64,000 bases of DNA from CAJQLB01 sp041392065 (GCA_041392065.1 JAWKMU010000006.1:213426-277425); one strand, 5' to 3'. Shown: positions 50,093 to 59,791, numbered from the stretch's first letter. Numbers and translations: made by a program. Notes: a model not told the origin generated them from the letters alone.

Positions 50093-51358
50093 ATGAAATA
50101 TTGCTTCCCTATTTTCTTCTTATTTTTTCTACTTGCTTCAAACAGCCAAGCCCAATCAGAATCATTAACAGACTCGATACCTAAATCCTTCTTTTTAAAA
50201 GCACTTGAAAATGGTTATGTAGAAACCAAATATTTCGATTTTGACTTAAGGTATTTAATAAAGTATAATCCGTATGAAGGTTTCAGGACTGGAATTGGTG
50301 GAATAACAAATTCTAACTTATCTGAAATGTTTCGGGTTGAAGGTTATACAGTTTATGGCTTTTTAGATGAAGAATTCAAATACAGCATTGGAGTAGGTTT
50401 TCGCTTGGTAAAAGAAACCAATACTTGGCTAAATGCTAATTACACTGATGATTTACAGGAAACAGGAAGCTCAATTTTTTTAACAGACCAGCGTTTTTTT
50501 CAGCTCTTTGAACCACGACTAATAAATATCGAATCGTTTTTTAAACACAACACAAAAGCTGTTTCTATTGAGCATCAATTTTCTCCAAAAATATTAATCG
50601 AAACTCAATTTGCTCACAGTAAAATTGATCCAAAATTTAATTACAACTATAATCATGAAGATTTAGGAATTATTGAAAACTATAAATTAAGCTTACTAAC
50701 CATTTCAGCTCAATTAAGTCCATTTAGTAAATTCGAGCAAACTCCATCAGGAATTGCAGAAACAAAAAATGGGTTTCCTAAATTTACATTACAATACATT
50801 AAAAGTTTTTTCAACTTATTTAAAAGTGATTTTGGATTCTCCAAATTAGACCTTAGAACTATTCAACAATTTAAGCATCAAAAAGGAGCCTTTACGGAAT
50901 TTGTGTTTTCTGGTGGTTTATCAAATGGTGATGTCCCAATTACTCATGCTTATCATGCTTATCCAAACAATGTTAGCAAGGAAACTATCTTGCAACGTTT
51001 TTCTGTTGCTGGCACAAATAGTTTTGAAACCATGTACTTTAATGAATTTTACTCAGATAGGTTGATTACGATTCAAATGAAGCATAAATTGAGCCCTATA
51101 AAAATTTCTCCTTGGCTAAAGCCAGAGCTTGTTTTTATTTATAAATATGCCTTAGGGAACATGAATAATATATCTCGGCACGAAAACATAAATTTTAGCA
51201 CTTTGGAACATGGTTTTTCAGAAGCAGGATTAGAAATCAATAAATTGTTTTTCGGTTTTGGATTAAGTTTTGCATACAGACATGGAGCATATCATCTACC
51301 AAGATTTGACGATAATTTAGCCTTAAAATTCACTTTTAACTTAAGTCTCAACAGATAA
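50093..51358 (+). CDS. outer-membrane beta-barrel protein resembling the C-terminal half of DUF5686
   Basis: 421-aa exported protein with signal peptide (KYCFPIFFLFFLLASNSQAQ). The body resembles the barrel part of the large flavobacterial DUF5686/carboxypeptidase-regulatory proteins: an early YNPYEGFRTGIGGITNSNLSE, strands such as VYGFLDEEFKYSIGVGFRL, and a terminal aromatic strand LALKFTFNLSLNR. The usual N-terminal CarboxypepD_reg-like domain is absent, so it is about half the usual length. The ATG at 50093 is preferred to the TTG at 50090. The frame is intact; it may be a naturally short family member. Function unknown. Confidence 0.65.
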   Translation: MKYCFPIFFLFFLLASNSQAQSESLTDSIPKSFFLKALENGYVETKYFDFDLRYLIKYNPYEGFRTGIGGITNSNLSEMFRVEGYTVYGFLDEEFKYSIGVGFRLVKETNTWLNANYTDDLQETGSSIFLTDQRFFQLFEPRLINIESFFKHNTKAVSIEHQFSPKILIETQFAHSKIDPKFNYNYNHEDLGIIENYKLSLLTISAQLSPFSKFEQTPSGIAETKNGFPKFTLQYIKSFFNLFKSDFGFSKLDLRTIQQFKHQKGAFTEFVFSGGLSNGDVPITHAYHAYPNNVSKETILQRFSVAGTNSFETMYFNEFYSDRLITIQMKHKLSPIKISPWLKPELVFIYKYALGNMNNISRHENINFSTLEHGFSEAGLEINKLFFGFGLSFAYRHGAYHLPRFDDNLALKFTFNLSLNR

Positions 51359-51401
51359 GAGATTTAGTGCTGCCATCCATCATTTTTACTAACTATTTAC
51401 A

Positions 51402-51409
51402 TACCTTTG
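51402..51409 (+). promoter_or_regulatory. -7 promoter element of the MMPL transporter gene
   Basis: TACCTTTG matches TAnnTTTG and lies 16 nt before the ATG at 51426. No clear -33 element. Confidence 0.45.
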
Positions 51410-51425
51410 CACATCAAAATTTGAT

Positions 51426-53819
51426 ATGACTAAATTGTTCTCAGTAGGCTTTTGGGAAACTATTGCACGATTGATTTTGCGCAATAGAATAGGCATCATT
51501 ATTGTTGTATTAATGGTTACATTCTTTATGGGAATGCAATGGGATAAAATGCGCTTTACATATACAGAAGCGAACCTATTGCCTGATGACCATGAAGTAA
51601 ACATAAATTACAATGAATTTCTTAAAACCTTTGGTAATGAAGGCAACTTAATTGTTTTAGGTGTTAAAGATAGCTCTGTTTTTACGGTTAAAAACCTAAA
51701 CGCTTGGAACAAATTATCGAGCGCATTTAAAACTTCTATAGACGTCGAAACTGTAGTATCTATAAAAGATTTACAGAAATTGGTTAAAAACAATGAACTT
51801 CAACAATTTGATTTAGTTCCTTTTATTAAAGATTCCATTCGTTCAAAAGATGAAATTTCAACTTTACAAAACGAATTGTTTGAGCAATACCCTTTTTACG
51901 ATAATTTTCTGTTTAATAAAAGCAGCAAAGCGATAAGATCTGCCATTTACTTAGATAAAAATATCGTTAACACACCAGCAAGAAAAGATTTTATTACAGA
52001 TGTTTTAATCCCAAAAGTTGAAGCATTTGAAACAGAAACCCATTTAGATGTTCGTATCTCAGGAATGCCTTATATACGAACACTAAACTCACAAAATATC
52101 ATTGATGAAATTGGTATGTTCATTGTTGCTGCACTTGGTGTAACTTCATTAATATTTTTCTTCTTTTTCAGGTCATGGCGAGCCACCTTTATTTCTATGG
52201 TTGTTGTGCTTATTGGTGTTATGTGGACCTTTGGTATTATTGGTTTACTTGAATACGAAATTACTGTACTAACAGCATTGATTCCACCTTTGATTATTGT
52301 TATCGGAATACCAAATTGTATTTTCCTTATTAACAAATATCAACACGAAGTGAATAAACATGGCAACAAGGCTAAGTCGCTACAACGTGTCATTACTAAA
52401 ATTGGAAATGCAACTTTAATGACAAACGTAACAACCGCTTCTGGTTTTGCAACATTTATAGTTACCGAGAGCACTTTGCTAAAAGAGTTCGGAACTGTAG
52501 CATCATTAAGTATTCTTGCCATTTTTATACTATGCTTACTTATCATTCCGATTATTTACAGTTACATGCCAATGCCTAAAGACAGACATCTTGAGCATTT
52601 AAACAAACGTTGGATAAACACTTTTGTAGATTGGATGGAACGTATGGTTCGCTATAAAAAAATTACCATATATGTAACAGCCTTAATTTTACTTATTGCA
52701 AGTATTATAGGCATTTACCAAATAAAAATTTCTGGTAGTTTGATTGATGACATGCCAAGAAAAGCTGAATTTTACAAAGACATAAAGTTTTTTGAAAACG
52801 AGTTTAATGGTGTTATGCCATTAGAGATAATGGTAGACACTAAGCGCAAAAAAGGTGTGATGAAACTATCTAACCTTAAACGAATGGATGAACTTGAAGA
52901 GCTTATAACCGAAACGTCTCAGCTATCAAAACCAATTTCGGTAGTAAGTTTAGTAAAATATTCTAAGCAAGCATATTACAATGGTAATCCAAAATATTAC
53001 CAACTACCATCCTCACAAGAAAATAGTTTTATTTTATCATATGCCAAAAACTCATCACAAGACATCGACTTGTTGAAGAATTTTGTTGATTCCACAGGTC
53101 AATATGCCAGAATCACAACCTTTATGAAAGATATTGGTACTGATAAAATGGAACGTATTGAAGAAAATTTAAGAGACAAAATAGACAAAGTATTTCCATC
53201 AGAAAACTATAACGTCACCTTAACAGGAAAAGCGTATCTATTTCAAAAAGGAACTTACTTTTTAGTCAATAATTTAATCTTATCTCTATCATTAGCCATT
53301 GTACTGATTTCTTTATTTATGGCATATATGTTTCGTTCTTTCAGAATGATTATTGTATCATTAATTCCTAACCTTTTACCACTTTTAATCACAGCAGGTT
53401 TAATGGGTTATCTTGGTGTACCAATAAAACCATCAACCATATTAGTGTTTAGCATTGCCTTTGGTATTTCTGTTGATGATACGATTCACTTTTTAGCAAA
53501 ATACAGACAAGAATTACAAGCCAACCATTGGAAAATACGAAAATCGGTTTTTGCAGCACTTAGAGAAACAGGAGTTAGTATGTTTTATACTTCTATTGTT
53601 TTGTTCTTTGGTTTTTCTGTTTTCATCATATCAAGTTTTGGTGGTACGGTTGCACTCGGTGCTTTAGTATCAGTAACATTATTGTTTGCAATGTTGTCCA
53701 ACTTATTGCTTTTACCATCTCTGCTCTTATCACTTGAAAGAAGTATTGCCAATAAAGAAGTTTTAAAAGAACCTAATTTTAAAATCATACCTGAAGAAGA
53801 TGAAAATGGCGACAAATAA
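51426..53819 (+). CDS. RND-superfamily (MMPL-type) transporter
   Basis: 797-aa inner-membrane exporter with two repeats of one helix, a large periplasmic domain and five helices. The sterol-sensing-like blocks are visible at residues 230-380 (LTALIPPLIIVIGIPNCIFLINKY) and 625-780 (STILVFSIAFGISVDDTIHFLAKYR), with the second-repeat Asp pair in SVDDT likely to carry protons. Relatives export lipids or hopanoid-like molecules; the substrate here is not known. It follows the short barrel protein by 67 bp on the same strand and could partner with it, but it also has its own -7 element. Confidence 0.9.
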   Translation: MTKLFSVGFWETIARLILRNRIGIIIVVLMVTFFMGMQWDKMRFTYTEANLLPDDHEVNINYNEFLKTFGNEGNLIVLGVKDSSVFTVKNLNAWNKLSSAFKTSIDVETVVSIKDLQKLVKNNELQQFDLVPFIKDSIRSKDEISTLQNELFEQYPFYDNFLFNKSSKAIRSAIYLDKNIVNTPARKDFITDVLIPKVEAFETETHLDVRISGMPYIRTLNSQNIIDEIGMFIVAALGVTSLIFFFFFRSWRATFISMVVVLIGVMWTFGIIGLLEYEITVLTALIPPLIIVIGIPNCIFLINKYQHEVNKHGNKAKSLQRVITKIGNATLMTNVTTASGFATFIVTESTLLKEFGTVASLSILAIFILCLLIIPIIYSYMPMPKDRHLEHLNKRWINTFVDWMERMVRYKKITIYVTALILLIASIIGIYQIKISGSLIDDMPRKAEFYKDIKFFENEFNGVMPLEIMVDTKRKKGVMKLSNLKRMDELEELITETSQLSKPISVVSLVKYSKQAYYNGNPKYYQLPSSQENSFILSYAKNSSQDIDLLKNFVDSTGQYARITTFMKDIGTDKMERIEENLRDKIDKVFPSENYNVTLTGKAYLFQKGTYFLVNNLILSLSLAIVLISLFMAYMFRSFRMIIVSLIPNLLPLLITAGLMGYLGVPIKPSTILVFSIAFGISVDDTIHFLAKYRQELQANHWKIRKSVFAALRETGVSMFYTSIVLFFGFSVFIISSFGGTVALGALVSVTLLFAMLSNLLLLPSLLLSLERSIANKEVLKEPNFKIIPEEDENGDK

Positions 53820-53834
53820 TTTAGTTGAAACATT

Positions 53835-53842
53835 TATCTTTG
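53835..53842 (+). promoter_or_regulatory. -7 promoter element of asnS
   Basis: TATCTTTG matches TAnnTTTG, 21 nt before the ATG at 53864. Confidence 0.45.
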
Positions 53843-53863
53843 CACCTTAAAAAGTAAAAACAA

Positions 53864-55297
53864 ATGACGTTGAGAACAGTTGCCGAATTGCTTTCGGAAA
53901 AACAGACACAAATAGACATTCAGGTTAATGGTTGGGTAAGAACCTTTAGAGCGAATCGTTTTATTGCATTAAATGATGGATCGACTATTAATAATATTCA
54001 ATGTGTTGTTGACTTTGAAAATTTAAATGAAGCAACCTTAAAACGTATCACTACAGGAGCTGCTATTCATATAAAAGGAATATTAGTTGAAAGTCAAGGA
54101 AAAGGACAAAGTGTTGAAGTTCAGGTAAATTCTATTGATATTTTAGGAGATTCAGATCCTGAGACTTACCCAATACAACCTAAAAAGCATTCGTTTGAGT
54201 TTCTTCGTGAAAATGCACATTTACGTACTAGAACAAATACGTTTAGTGCTGTAATGCGTTTGCGTTCGTCATTATCATTTGCTATTCATAAGTATTTTAA
54301 CGAGAACAACTTTTATTATATGCACACTCCTATCATTACTGGAAGTGATGCAGAAGGTGCTGGTGAGATGTTTAGAGTAAGTGCCTTAGATGCTAAAAAT
54401 CCTCCTCTTAAGGATGATGGAACTGTAGATTACTCAAAAGATTTCTTTGGAAAAGAAACCAACCTAACGGTTTCTGGTCAATTAGAAGCTGAAACTTATG
54501 CCATGTCACTTGGCAAAGTCTACACTTTTGGGCCTACGTTTAGAGCAGAAAACTCTAACACATCACGTCATTTAGCTGAATTCTGGATGATAGAACCTGA
54601 AGTTGCTTTTATGGACATACATGGTAATATGGACTTGGCTGAAGATTTTATGAAATCAGTTATTGGTTACGTGCTTGAAAACAACAAAGAAGATTTAGAA
54701 TTTTTAGAGCAACGTTTAATACAAGAAGACAAGTCAAAACCACAAGCCGAACGTAATGAAATGACTCTAACTGAGAAACTTCGTTTTGTGGTAGACAATA
54801 ACTTTAAACGTGTCACATATACTGAAGCTATTGATATTTTAAGAAATAGTAAGCCAAACAAGAAAAAGAAATTTAACTATATTATTGAAGAATGGGGAGC
54901 CGATTTACAAAGTGAGCATGAGCGTTTTCTTGTTGAAAAACACTTTAACTGTCCTGTAATATTATATGATTATCCAGCAAATATAAAAGCGTTTTATATG
55001 CGTTTAAATGAAGATGGCAAAACCGTTAGAGCAATGGATATCTTATTCCCAGGAATTGGTGAAATTGTAGGTGGAAGCCAACGTGAAGAACGATTAGATG
55101 TTTTAAAACAAAAAATGGCTGCTCTTGATATTCCTGAAGAAGAATTATGGTGGTACTTAGACCTTAGAAAATATGGTACAGCTGTTCATTCAGGTTTTGG
55201 ATTAGGGTTTGAGCGTTTAGTGATGTTTGCAACAGGAATGACAAATATTAGAGACGTAATTCCTTATCCAAGAACTCCTCAAAATGCAGAATTTTAA
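53864..55297 (+). CDS. asnS: asparaginyl-tRNA synthetase
   Basis: Class IIb aminoacyl-tRNA synthetase charging tRNA-Asn. The 477-aa protein has the OB-fold anticodon-binding domain (VNGWVRTFRANRFIALNDGS) and the catalytic core: motif 2 in FGPTFRAENSNTSRHLAEFWMIEPE and motif 3 in GFGLGFERLVMFATG. The catalytic insert and YDYPANIKAFYMR are typical of AsnRS and not AspRS. Direct charging of Asn is therefore available in this organism. It is followed by a terminator. Confidence 0.96.
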   Translation: MTLRTVAELLSEKQTQIDIQVNGWVRTFRANRFIALNDGSTINNIQCVVDFENLNEATLKRITTGAAIHIKGILVESQGKGQSVEVQVNSIDILGDSDPETYPIQPKKHSFEFLRENAHLRTRTNTFSAVMRLRSSLSFAIHKYFNENNFYYMHTPIITGSDAEGAGEMFRVSALDAKNPPLKDDGTVDYSKDFFGKETNLTVSGQLEAETYAMSLGKVYTFGPTFRAENSNTSRHLAEFWMIEPEVAFMDIHGNMDLAEDFMKSVIGYVLENNKEDLEFLEQRLIQEDKSKPQAERNEMTLTEKLRFVVDNNFKRVTYTEAIDILRNSKPNKKKKFNYIIEEWGADLQSEHERFLVEKHFNCPVILYDYPANIKAFYMRLNEDGKTVRAMDILFPGIGEIVGGSQREERLDVLKQKMAALDIPEEELWWYLDLRKYGTAVHSGFGLGFERLVMFATGMTNIRDVIPYPRTPQNAEF

Positions 55298-55327
55298 TTA
55301 CTTCCAAAGTAAGAAAAATAATAAATA

Positions 55328-55368
55328 AAACAATCTTCGTTTTTTACCAATGTAGATTGTTTTTTTTA
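55328..55368 (+). terminator. terminator of asnS
   Basis: AAACAATCT, a 17-nt loop, AGATTGTTTTTTTT; 9-bp stem with an 8-nt T-run. Confidence 0.75.
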
Positions 55369-55391
55369 TTTTTATAAAAACCCAAATTAAA

Positions 55392-56846
55392 ATGCTTAAA
55401 CAACATTTACAATTTAAGTTATCTCAAAAATTATCACCTCAGCAAATACAATTGATGAAGCTGATACAATTACCTACGCAAGCTTTTGAGCAACGACTAA
55501 AACAAGAATTAGAAGAAAATCCAGCTCTGGAAAGCGGCAAAGAAACTTCAGATGATTTTGATGATGATTTTGATAATAGTGAAGACTTTAACGATAACGA
55601 CTCTATTGGTGCAGAAGACATTAACGTAGACGAATACTTGAGTGATGACGAGATTCCAGACTATAGAATGCAAACTAACAACTATAGTTCTGACGATGAA
55701 GATAGAAGCATACCTTATGCCTCTGGAATATCCTTTACACAACATCTAACTAACCAACTTAGTACTTTTAGATTAGATGAGGAAGAAGAACAAATTGCCG
55801 AATTTTTGGTTGGTAGTGTAGACGAAAGCGGCTACATACGACGCTCATTAAGTGACATTATGGACGACCTTGCTTTTACTCAAAACGTATATACTGATGA
55901 GAAAAAAATAGAGAGTATCCTAAAAAAGGTACATCAATTAGATCCTGCTGGTGTTGGAGCAAGAAATTTGCAAGAGTGTCTTTTAATACAATTGCATAGA
56001 AAGCCTCAAAACCCAAATATAGAATTAGCCATCGATATTATAGATAAAGCCTTTGAGCAATTTACAAAAAAGCATTACCAAAAATTGCTTCAAAAGTTTG
56101 ATGTTACCGAAATTCAGCTTAAAGATGCCATCCTTGAAATTGAACGGTTAAACCCTAAACCAGGAAGTTCCTATGCTGGTAACACAAAAGCGATAGAGCA
56201 TGTTGTCCCAGATTTTACAATACATATTGTTGATGGAGAGCTTAACCTTACCCTTAATGGCAGAAATGCTCCAGAGCTACATGTATCAAGAGAATATAAC
56301 GATATGCTTAAAGGTTATAAAGAATCGAAAGACAAATCAAAGTCTCAAAAAGATGCTGTAATTTTTATAAAGCAAAAATTAGATGCTGCTAAATGGTTTA
56401 TCGAGGCGATAAAGCAACGTCAACAGACTCTATTTGTTACAATGAGTGCCATTATGCGCTATCAAGAAGAATATTTTTTAACTGGTGACGAACGTAAATT
56501 AAAGCCAATGATATTAAAAGACATTGCTGATGAAATTGAAATGGATGTCTCAACAATTTCAAGAGTTGCTAATAGTAAGTATGTAGACACACCTTATGGC
56601 ACAAAATTAATTAAAGAATTCTTTAGTGAATCTATGACTAATGACCAAGGTGAAGAGGTTTCAACTCGAGAAATAAAGAAAATTCTTGAAACTGTAATTA
56701 AAGAAGAAAACAAGAAAAAACCTTTAACTGATGAAAAATTGGCAAAAATACTTAAAGATAAAGGATACCCAATTGCCAGAAGAACAGTTGCAAAATATAG
56801 AGAACAGCTGGATTTGCCAGTAGCACGTTTAAGAAAACAAATCTAA
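55392..56846 (+). CDS. rpoN: RNA polymerase sigma-54 factor
   Basis: Alternative sigma factor needing enhancer-binding activators. The 484-aa protein has the Gln/Leu-rich region I (LKQHLQFKLSQKLSPQQIQLM), an acidic region II (residues 45-110, Asp/Glu-rich), the core-binding domain (LQECLLIQLHRKPQNP) and the DNA-binding region with the RpoN box ARRTVAKYRE near the C-terminus. All functional parts are intact. The next gene starts 2 bp after its stop, suggesting an operon. Confidence 0.96.
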   Translation: MLKQHLQFKLSQKLSPQQIQLMKLIQLPTQAFEQRLKQELEENPALESGKETSDDFDDDFDNSEDFNDNDSIGAEDINVDEYLSDDEIPDYRMQTNNYSSDDEDRSIPYASGISFTQHLTNQLSTFRLDEEEEQIAEFLVGSVDESGYIRRSLSDIMDDLAFTQNVYTDEKKIESILKKVHQLDPAGVGARNLQECLLIQLHRKPQNPNIELAIDIIDKAFEQFTKKHYQKLLQKFDVTEIQLKDAILEIERLNPKPGSSYAGNTKAIEHVVPDFTIHIVDGELNLTLNGRNAPELHVSREYNDMLKGYKESKDKSKSQKDAVIFIKQKLDAAKWFIEAIKQRQQTLFVTMSAIMRYQEEYFLTGDERKLKPMILKDIADEIEMDVSTISRVANSKYVDTPYGTKLIKEFFSESMTNDQGEEVSTREIKKILETVIKEENKKKPLTDEKLAKILKDKGYPIARRTVAKYREQLDLPVARLRKQI

Positions 56847-56847
56847 T

Positions 56848-57453
56848 TTGGATCGCATTTTAAAAAGCATATCATATATTTTTCATCCTTTATTTATGCC
56901 TTTTATTGGTGCTGTATTTTATTTTTCAAAAGCACCAAGATACATCCCAATGCCATTTATTAAAGCAAAATTATTTGCTCTTGCTTTATTCACGATTATT
57001 TTACCCATTTTATTGTACTACTTGCTCAAAACAACCAATAAGGTATTCTCTATACATTTAGATAGCACAAAAGAGCGTATAATACCACTGTTTTTAAACG
57101 TAATAATTGTTGTATTGATTACACAACGTATCATCACAGCAAACGAAATGGTTGAACTTTATTATTTCTTTGTTGGGGTTTTATTCTCAACATTGGCTTG
57201 CCTCTTTTTGGCTATTTTAAAATTTAAAGCGAGCATACACATGATTGCTGCTGGAGGCATATTTATGTTTTTTATAGCCTTAAGCATTCATTTTAGTATA
57301 AACATAATTGGTACAATTGCGTTGTTTTCAATTATTATTGGAGCCATTGCCACTTCAAGGTTACACATGAATGCGCACTCAAATATTGAATTGATTGTTG
57401 GTTTTTTTATTGGATTAATTCCTCAACTTATCCTTTTAAACTATTGGCTATAG
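56848..57453 (+). CDS. small polytopic membrane protein, PAP2-like, unknown function
   Basis: 201 aa with five or six hydrophobic helices; almost the whole protein is membrane-embedded. The N-terminal ISYIFHPLFMPFIGAVFYF and the conserved SRLHMNAHSNIE near the C-terminus recall flavobacterial proteins labelled PA-phosphatase-like, but a full PAP2 signature is not visible. The start is a TTG at 56848, 2 bp after rpoN; the next in-frame ATG (codon 17) would cut into the first helix. Its last 6 bp overlap the convergent outer-membrane gene. Confidence 0.65.
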   Translation: MDRILKSISYIFHPLFMPFIGAVFYFSKAPRYIPMPFIKAKLFALALFTIILPILLYYLLKTTNKVFSIHLDSTKERIIPLFLNVIIVVLITQRIITANEMVELYYFFVGVLFSTLACLFLAILKFKASIHMIAAGGIFMFFIALSIHFSINIIGTIALFSIIIGAIATSRLHMNAHSNIELIVGFFIGLIPQLILLNYWL

Positions 57454-58143
57454 AATATAAAACATAAGCCCAACTTTAATAATACTTAAATCAAAAGACT
57501 CATCATCATTAATTTTGTCTTGTTTAAAGATCGTATTAAGTGCATAATGAACGTGCAAATTCCAGCTATCGTAACCAGAGCTTAAAGTAAGTCCATATTG
57601 TAGTCTATTTATTGCATTATCAATGCTTGTTTTGTAAGACTCATTTGTAGCAACGAATTTTGTTCTGGATGAAAATACATAACCTATCTTAAATCCTGTA
57701 TAAATACGCCAAAAATCATATGTTTCAGGAGTAGAAGTTCTCCAGCGAAACTCAAAAGGAAGTTCAAGCTGATAGAGATCAAACTTATTTTTTCTAAAGT
57801 CTCCACTATATAAAACTTCAAAATCGAATGTTCCATTGGATTCAGATATTTTTAAATTTTGATTAAAAGAGCTTGAAGACAGCCCTAAACCAATGCCTAA
57901 GGCAATATTTCTTTGATGGTTTATTGGAAAATCTCTTATAAACCCAAAATGAAACCCTCCTGAAAACCCATTTTGTGACATATCCCGAAGCTTGTTATTA
58001 AGAATATTGTATGTAACTCCAAAATAAATCTGGTCTTCTCTATACAAGGAATCTAATTCATTAGGATTTTTAATTCCTTCTTGGGCATTCAATGAATTAC
58101 CAAACAACATAAATAAAGTAAAAACAAAGAAAATAGGTTTCAT
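57448..58143 (-). CDS. outer-membrane beta-barrel protein (PorT/OMP_b-brl_2-like)
   Basis: 231-aa exported protein with a signal peptide (KPIFFVFTLFMLFGNSLNAQ) and amphipathic strands with aromatic girdles, ending with the strand LSIIKVGLMFYIL. This is the small-barrel pattern of PF13568 and of PorT-like proteins. No clear evidence makes it the type IX secretion PorT. It is downstream of the exbB-exbD genes on the same strand, separated by a terminator-like hairpin, so it may belong functionally to that locus. It overlaps the convergent rpoN-linked gene by 6 bp. Confidence 0.75.
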   Translation of the reverse strand: MKPIFFVFTLFMLFGNSLNAQEGIKNPNELDSLYREDQIYFGVTYNILNNKLRDMSQNGFSGGFHFGFIRDFPINHQRNIALGIGLGLSSSSFNQNLKISESNGTFDFEVLYSGDFRKNKFDLYQLELPFEFRWRTSTPETYDFWRIYTGFKIGYVFSSRTKFVATNESYKTSIDNAINRLQYGLTLSSGYDSWNLHVHYALNTIFKQDKINDDESFDLSIIKVGLMFYIL

Positions 58144-58166
58144 AATCTGTTAAAAAAGATTAAAGT

Positions 58167-58200
58167 AAAAAAAGGCACTCAACTATTGAATGCCTTTTTT
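58167..58200 (-). terminator. terminator of the exbB-exbD operon
   Basis: AAAAAAGGCA-C-TCAA, loop CTA, TTGA-A-TGCCTTTTTT, one mismatch in a long stem with A/T runs. It lies between exbD and the outer-membrane protein gene, so it ends the motor operon on the minus strand. Confidence 0.8.
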
Positions 58201-58225
58201 ACAATCTAATAAAATAAGATAACTG

Positions 58226-58705
58226 CTATTTATTTTTAGAAACTTCTCCTTGAATAGCAGCGTAATTAATTTTTAAAGCATTGACTTTTCTAAGCTCTTG
58301 CTTTATATCTCCAACCAATCCCATATTTGCATCTTTATCAACTTTTAACGAAGTAATTAAAAAAGGGATTAGTTCTTCTCTTTTAGATGCTCTCTCAGCA
58401 GCTATAAAAGCAGCGATATCACTAACATCTGCAAAGTTATCATTTAACTGAATTCTTGCTTCTGTACCATATTGATCTTTATAATTAGAACTTGGCTTGC
58501 CTGCATAAATATACATTACCAAGTCCTTTTTTTCTAACTTCTCAATTTGATCTGCATTTGGTAAATTGTTCTCAATCTTTAAGGTATTCTCCCTCATTAC
58601 GGTAGCCACCATAAAAAAGAACAATAACATAAATACAATATCTGGTAAAGACGCTGTACTCACTGGTGGCAAATCACCACTTTTTTTCTTTTTAAACTTA
58701 GACAT
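58226..58705 (-). CDS. exbD: ExbD/TolR-family biopolymer transport protein (second copy)
   Basis: 159-aa single-pass inner-membrane protein with a periplasmic domain. The helix VSTASLPDIVFMLLFFFMVATV carries the conserved proton-conducting Asp at residue 21. It works with ExbB to turn proton motive force into movement of a TonB-like partner. Start at 58705 follows the upstream exbD by 19 bp. Its short periplasmic domain with IAAERASKREELIPFLITSLKVD resembles the normal ExbD fold. Confidence 0.9.
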   Translation of the reverse strand: MSKFKKKKSGDLPPVSTASLPDIVFMLLFFFMVATVMRENTLKIENNLPNADQIEKLEKKDLVMYIYAGKPSSNYKDQYGTEARIQLNDNFADVSDIAAFIAAERASKREELIPFLITSLKVDKDANMGLVGDIKQELRKVNALKINYAAIQGEVSKNK

Positions 58706-58724
58706 GGTTTATATGTTTTTAATA

Positions 58725-59336
58725 CTATTGTTCTTGAACTTCAGATAATTTTTGTGGGTACTCAGCTTTAATTTGGTCAATCACCTCACCTAACTTCTCT
58801 TTATTACCGAACCATTTTACATCACTATAGTTTTTCTCCATCGCTATAAAGTCCATATCAGGAAACCCTTTTTGAGGGCCTAACTCTAAGGCTCTTCTAT
58901 TTCTTAACTGGTTGTAAGCACCTACAAGTTCATTTTGAACCGAAATGTACTGCTTATAAGATGTTTCTCTTGCATTTTTAAGAGATATAATCGCTTTATC
59001 AGGATTGTCTGATGAGTTTTGATCTCTAGACCCTTTGCAATAGCCACAAGAACCATCGCCTCCATTGTCTAAGAACTTAACTGCTGCAGCTTTTAAATCT
59101 TTAAGTTGCATCAACTCGTCTTCAACCAGTAACTGATCTTTATTATTTATAAGTACTGTAAAAATATTTTTTTGTTTGATAATTACATCTTCTTCAGATT
59201 CTTCCATTGGTGGAAGTTTTCTGGCTATTCCAGAATCTTTTTCCAAAGTTGTTGTTACCAAGAAAAATATTAACAATAAGAAGGCAATGTCGGCCATTGA
59301 GCCTGCATTAACTTCTGGTGCTGCTCTTTTTGCCAT
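58725..59336 (-). CDS. exbD: ExbD/TolR-family protein with cysteine-containing insert (first copy)
   Basis: 203-aa ExbD-like protein. The N-terminal helix NAGSMADIAFLLLIFFLVTTT carries the conserved Asp (residue 16). The periplasmic part is about 45 residues longer than the second copy, because of an insert around residues 90-160 that contains SCGYCKGS, a CxxC pair, and a basic segment LRNRRALELGP. The Cys pair could form a disulfide or bind a metal in the periplasm. It lies between the four-helix protein (5 bp) and the second exbD. Confidence 0.9.
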   Translation of the reverse strand: MAKRAAPEVNAGSMADIAFLLLIFFLVTTTLEKDSGIARKLPPMEESEEDVIIKQKNIFTVLINNKDQLLVEDELMQLKDLKAAAVKFLDNGGDGSCGYCKGSRDQNSSDNPDKAIISLKNARETSYKQYISVQNELVGAYNQLRNRRALELGPQKGFPDMDFIAMEKNYSDVKWFGNKEKLGEVIDQIKAEYPQKLSEVQEQ

Positions 59337-59341
59337 AATAC

Positions 59342-59791
59342 TTATTTAATCATTTTTTTAAGACCGAAAAACAACATTGAACCACTGGCAATTATTGCCA
59401 ATGCGTAAAACATATATAATCCAGCTCCAACTAATTTATCTCCAGTAGCAGATAAAGTTTCTCCATCTCTAAGTTGTGTCTCTACTCCTTTTGCAAATAC
59501 AAAGTAGCAAATTAACGCTAATAGTAAAAACGAGCCAACTCCTTTAATGGTGCTCATTAATGTGTCTTTGTTAGAAAACATGTTTTTCAAAACAAACATT
59601 ACTACAAAGGCCAAAACCAATCCTAATATTACATAGGCTATGTAAGACATATAGTCTACACCACTTGATTGCCCTTGTTCTGCCATAGCTTTTATTGCAT
59701 CGTCTCCTTTAGAAATTATCATAATTAAAAAGACAATTCCTAAAATACTTAACGCTGCTGCAGCTATTTTTATTATTTTATGTAAACCCAT
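59342..59791 (-). CDS. four-helix membrane protein of unknown function in the ExbBD operon
   Basis: 149 aa with four clear hydrophobic helices (near residues 8-27, 48-68, 80-101 and 122-142) and short polar loops. No cysteine ligand or enzyme motif. It lies between exbB (21 bp) and exbD (5 bp) on the same strand, an arrangement I recall in other flavobacteria, so it is probably a fixed part of this motor. I do not recognise a named family. A role as an assembly or channel-modifying subunit is inferred. Confidence 0.75.
   Translation of the reverse strand: MGLHKIIKIAAAALSILGIVFLIMIISKGDDAIKAMAEQGQSSGVDYMSYIAYVILGLVLAFVVMFVLKNMFSNKDTLMSTIKGVGSFLLLALICYFVFAKGVETQLRDGETLSATGDKLVGAGLYMFYALAIIASGSMLFFGLKKMIK

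Noticed and set aside
57448..58143. Naming the small barrel protein PorT of type IX secretion
   Set aside because: Only the general small-barrel pattern is seen; no other secretion gene is nearby and the specific match cannot be shown here.
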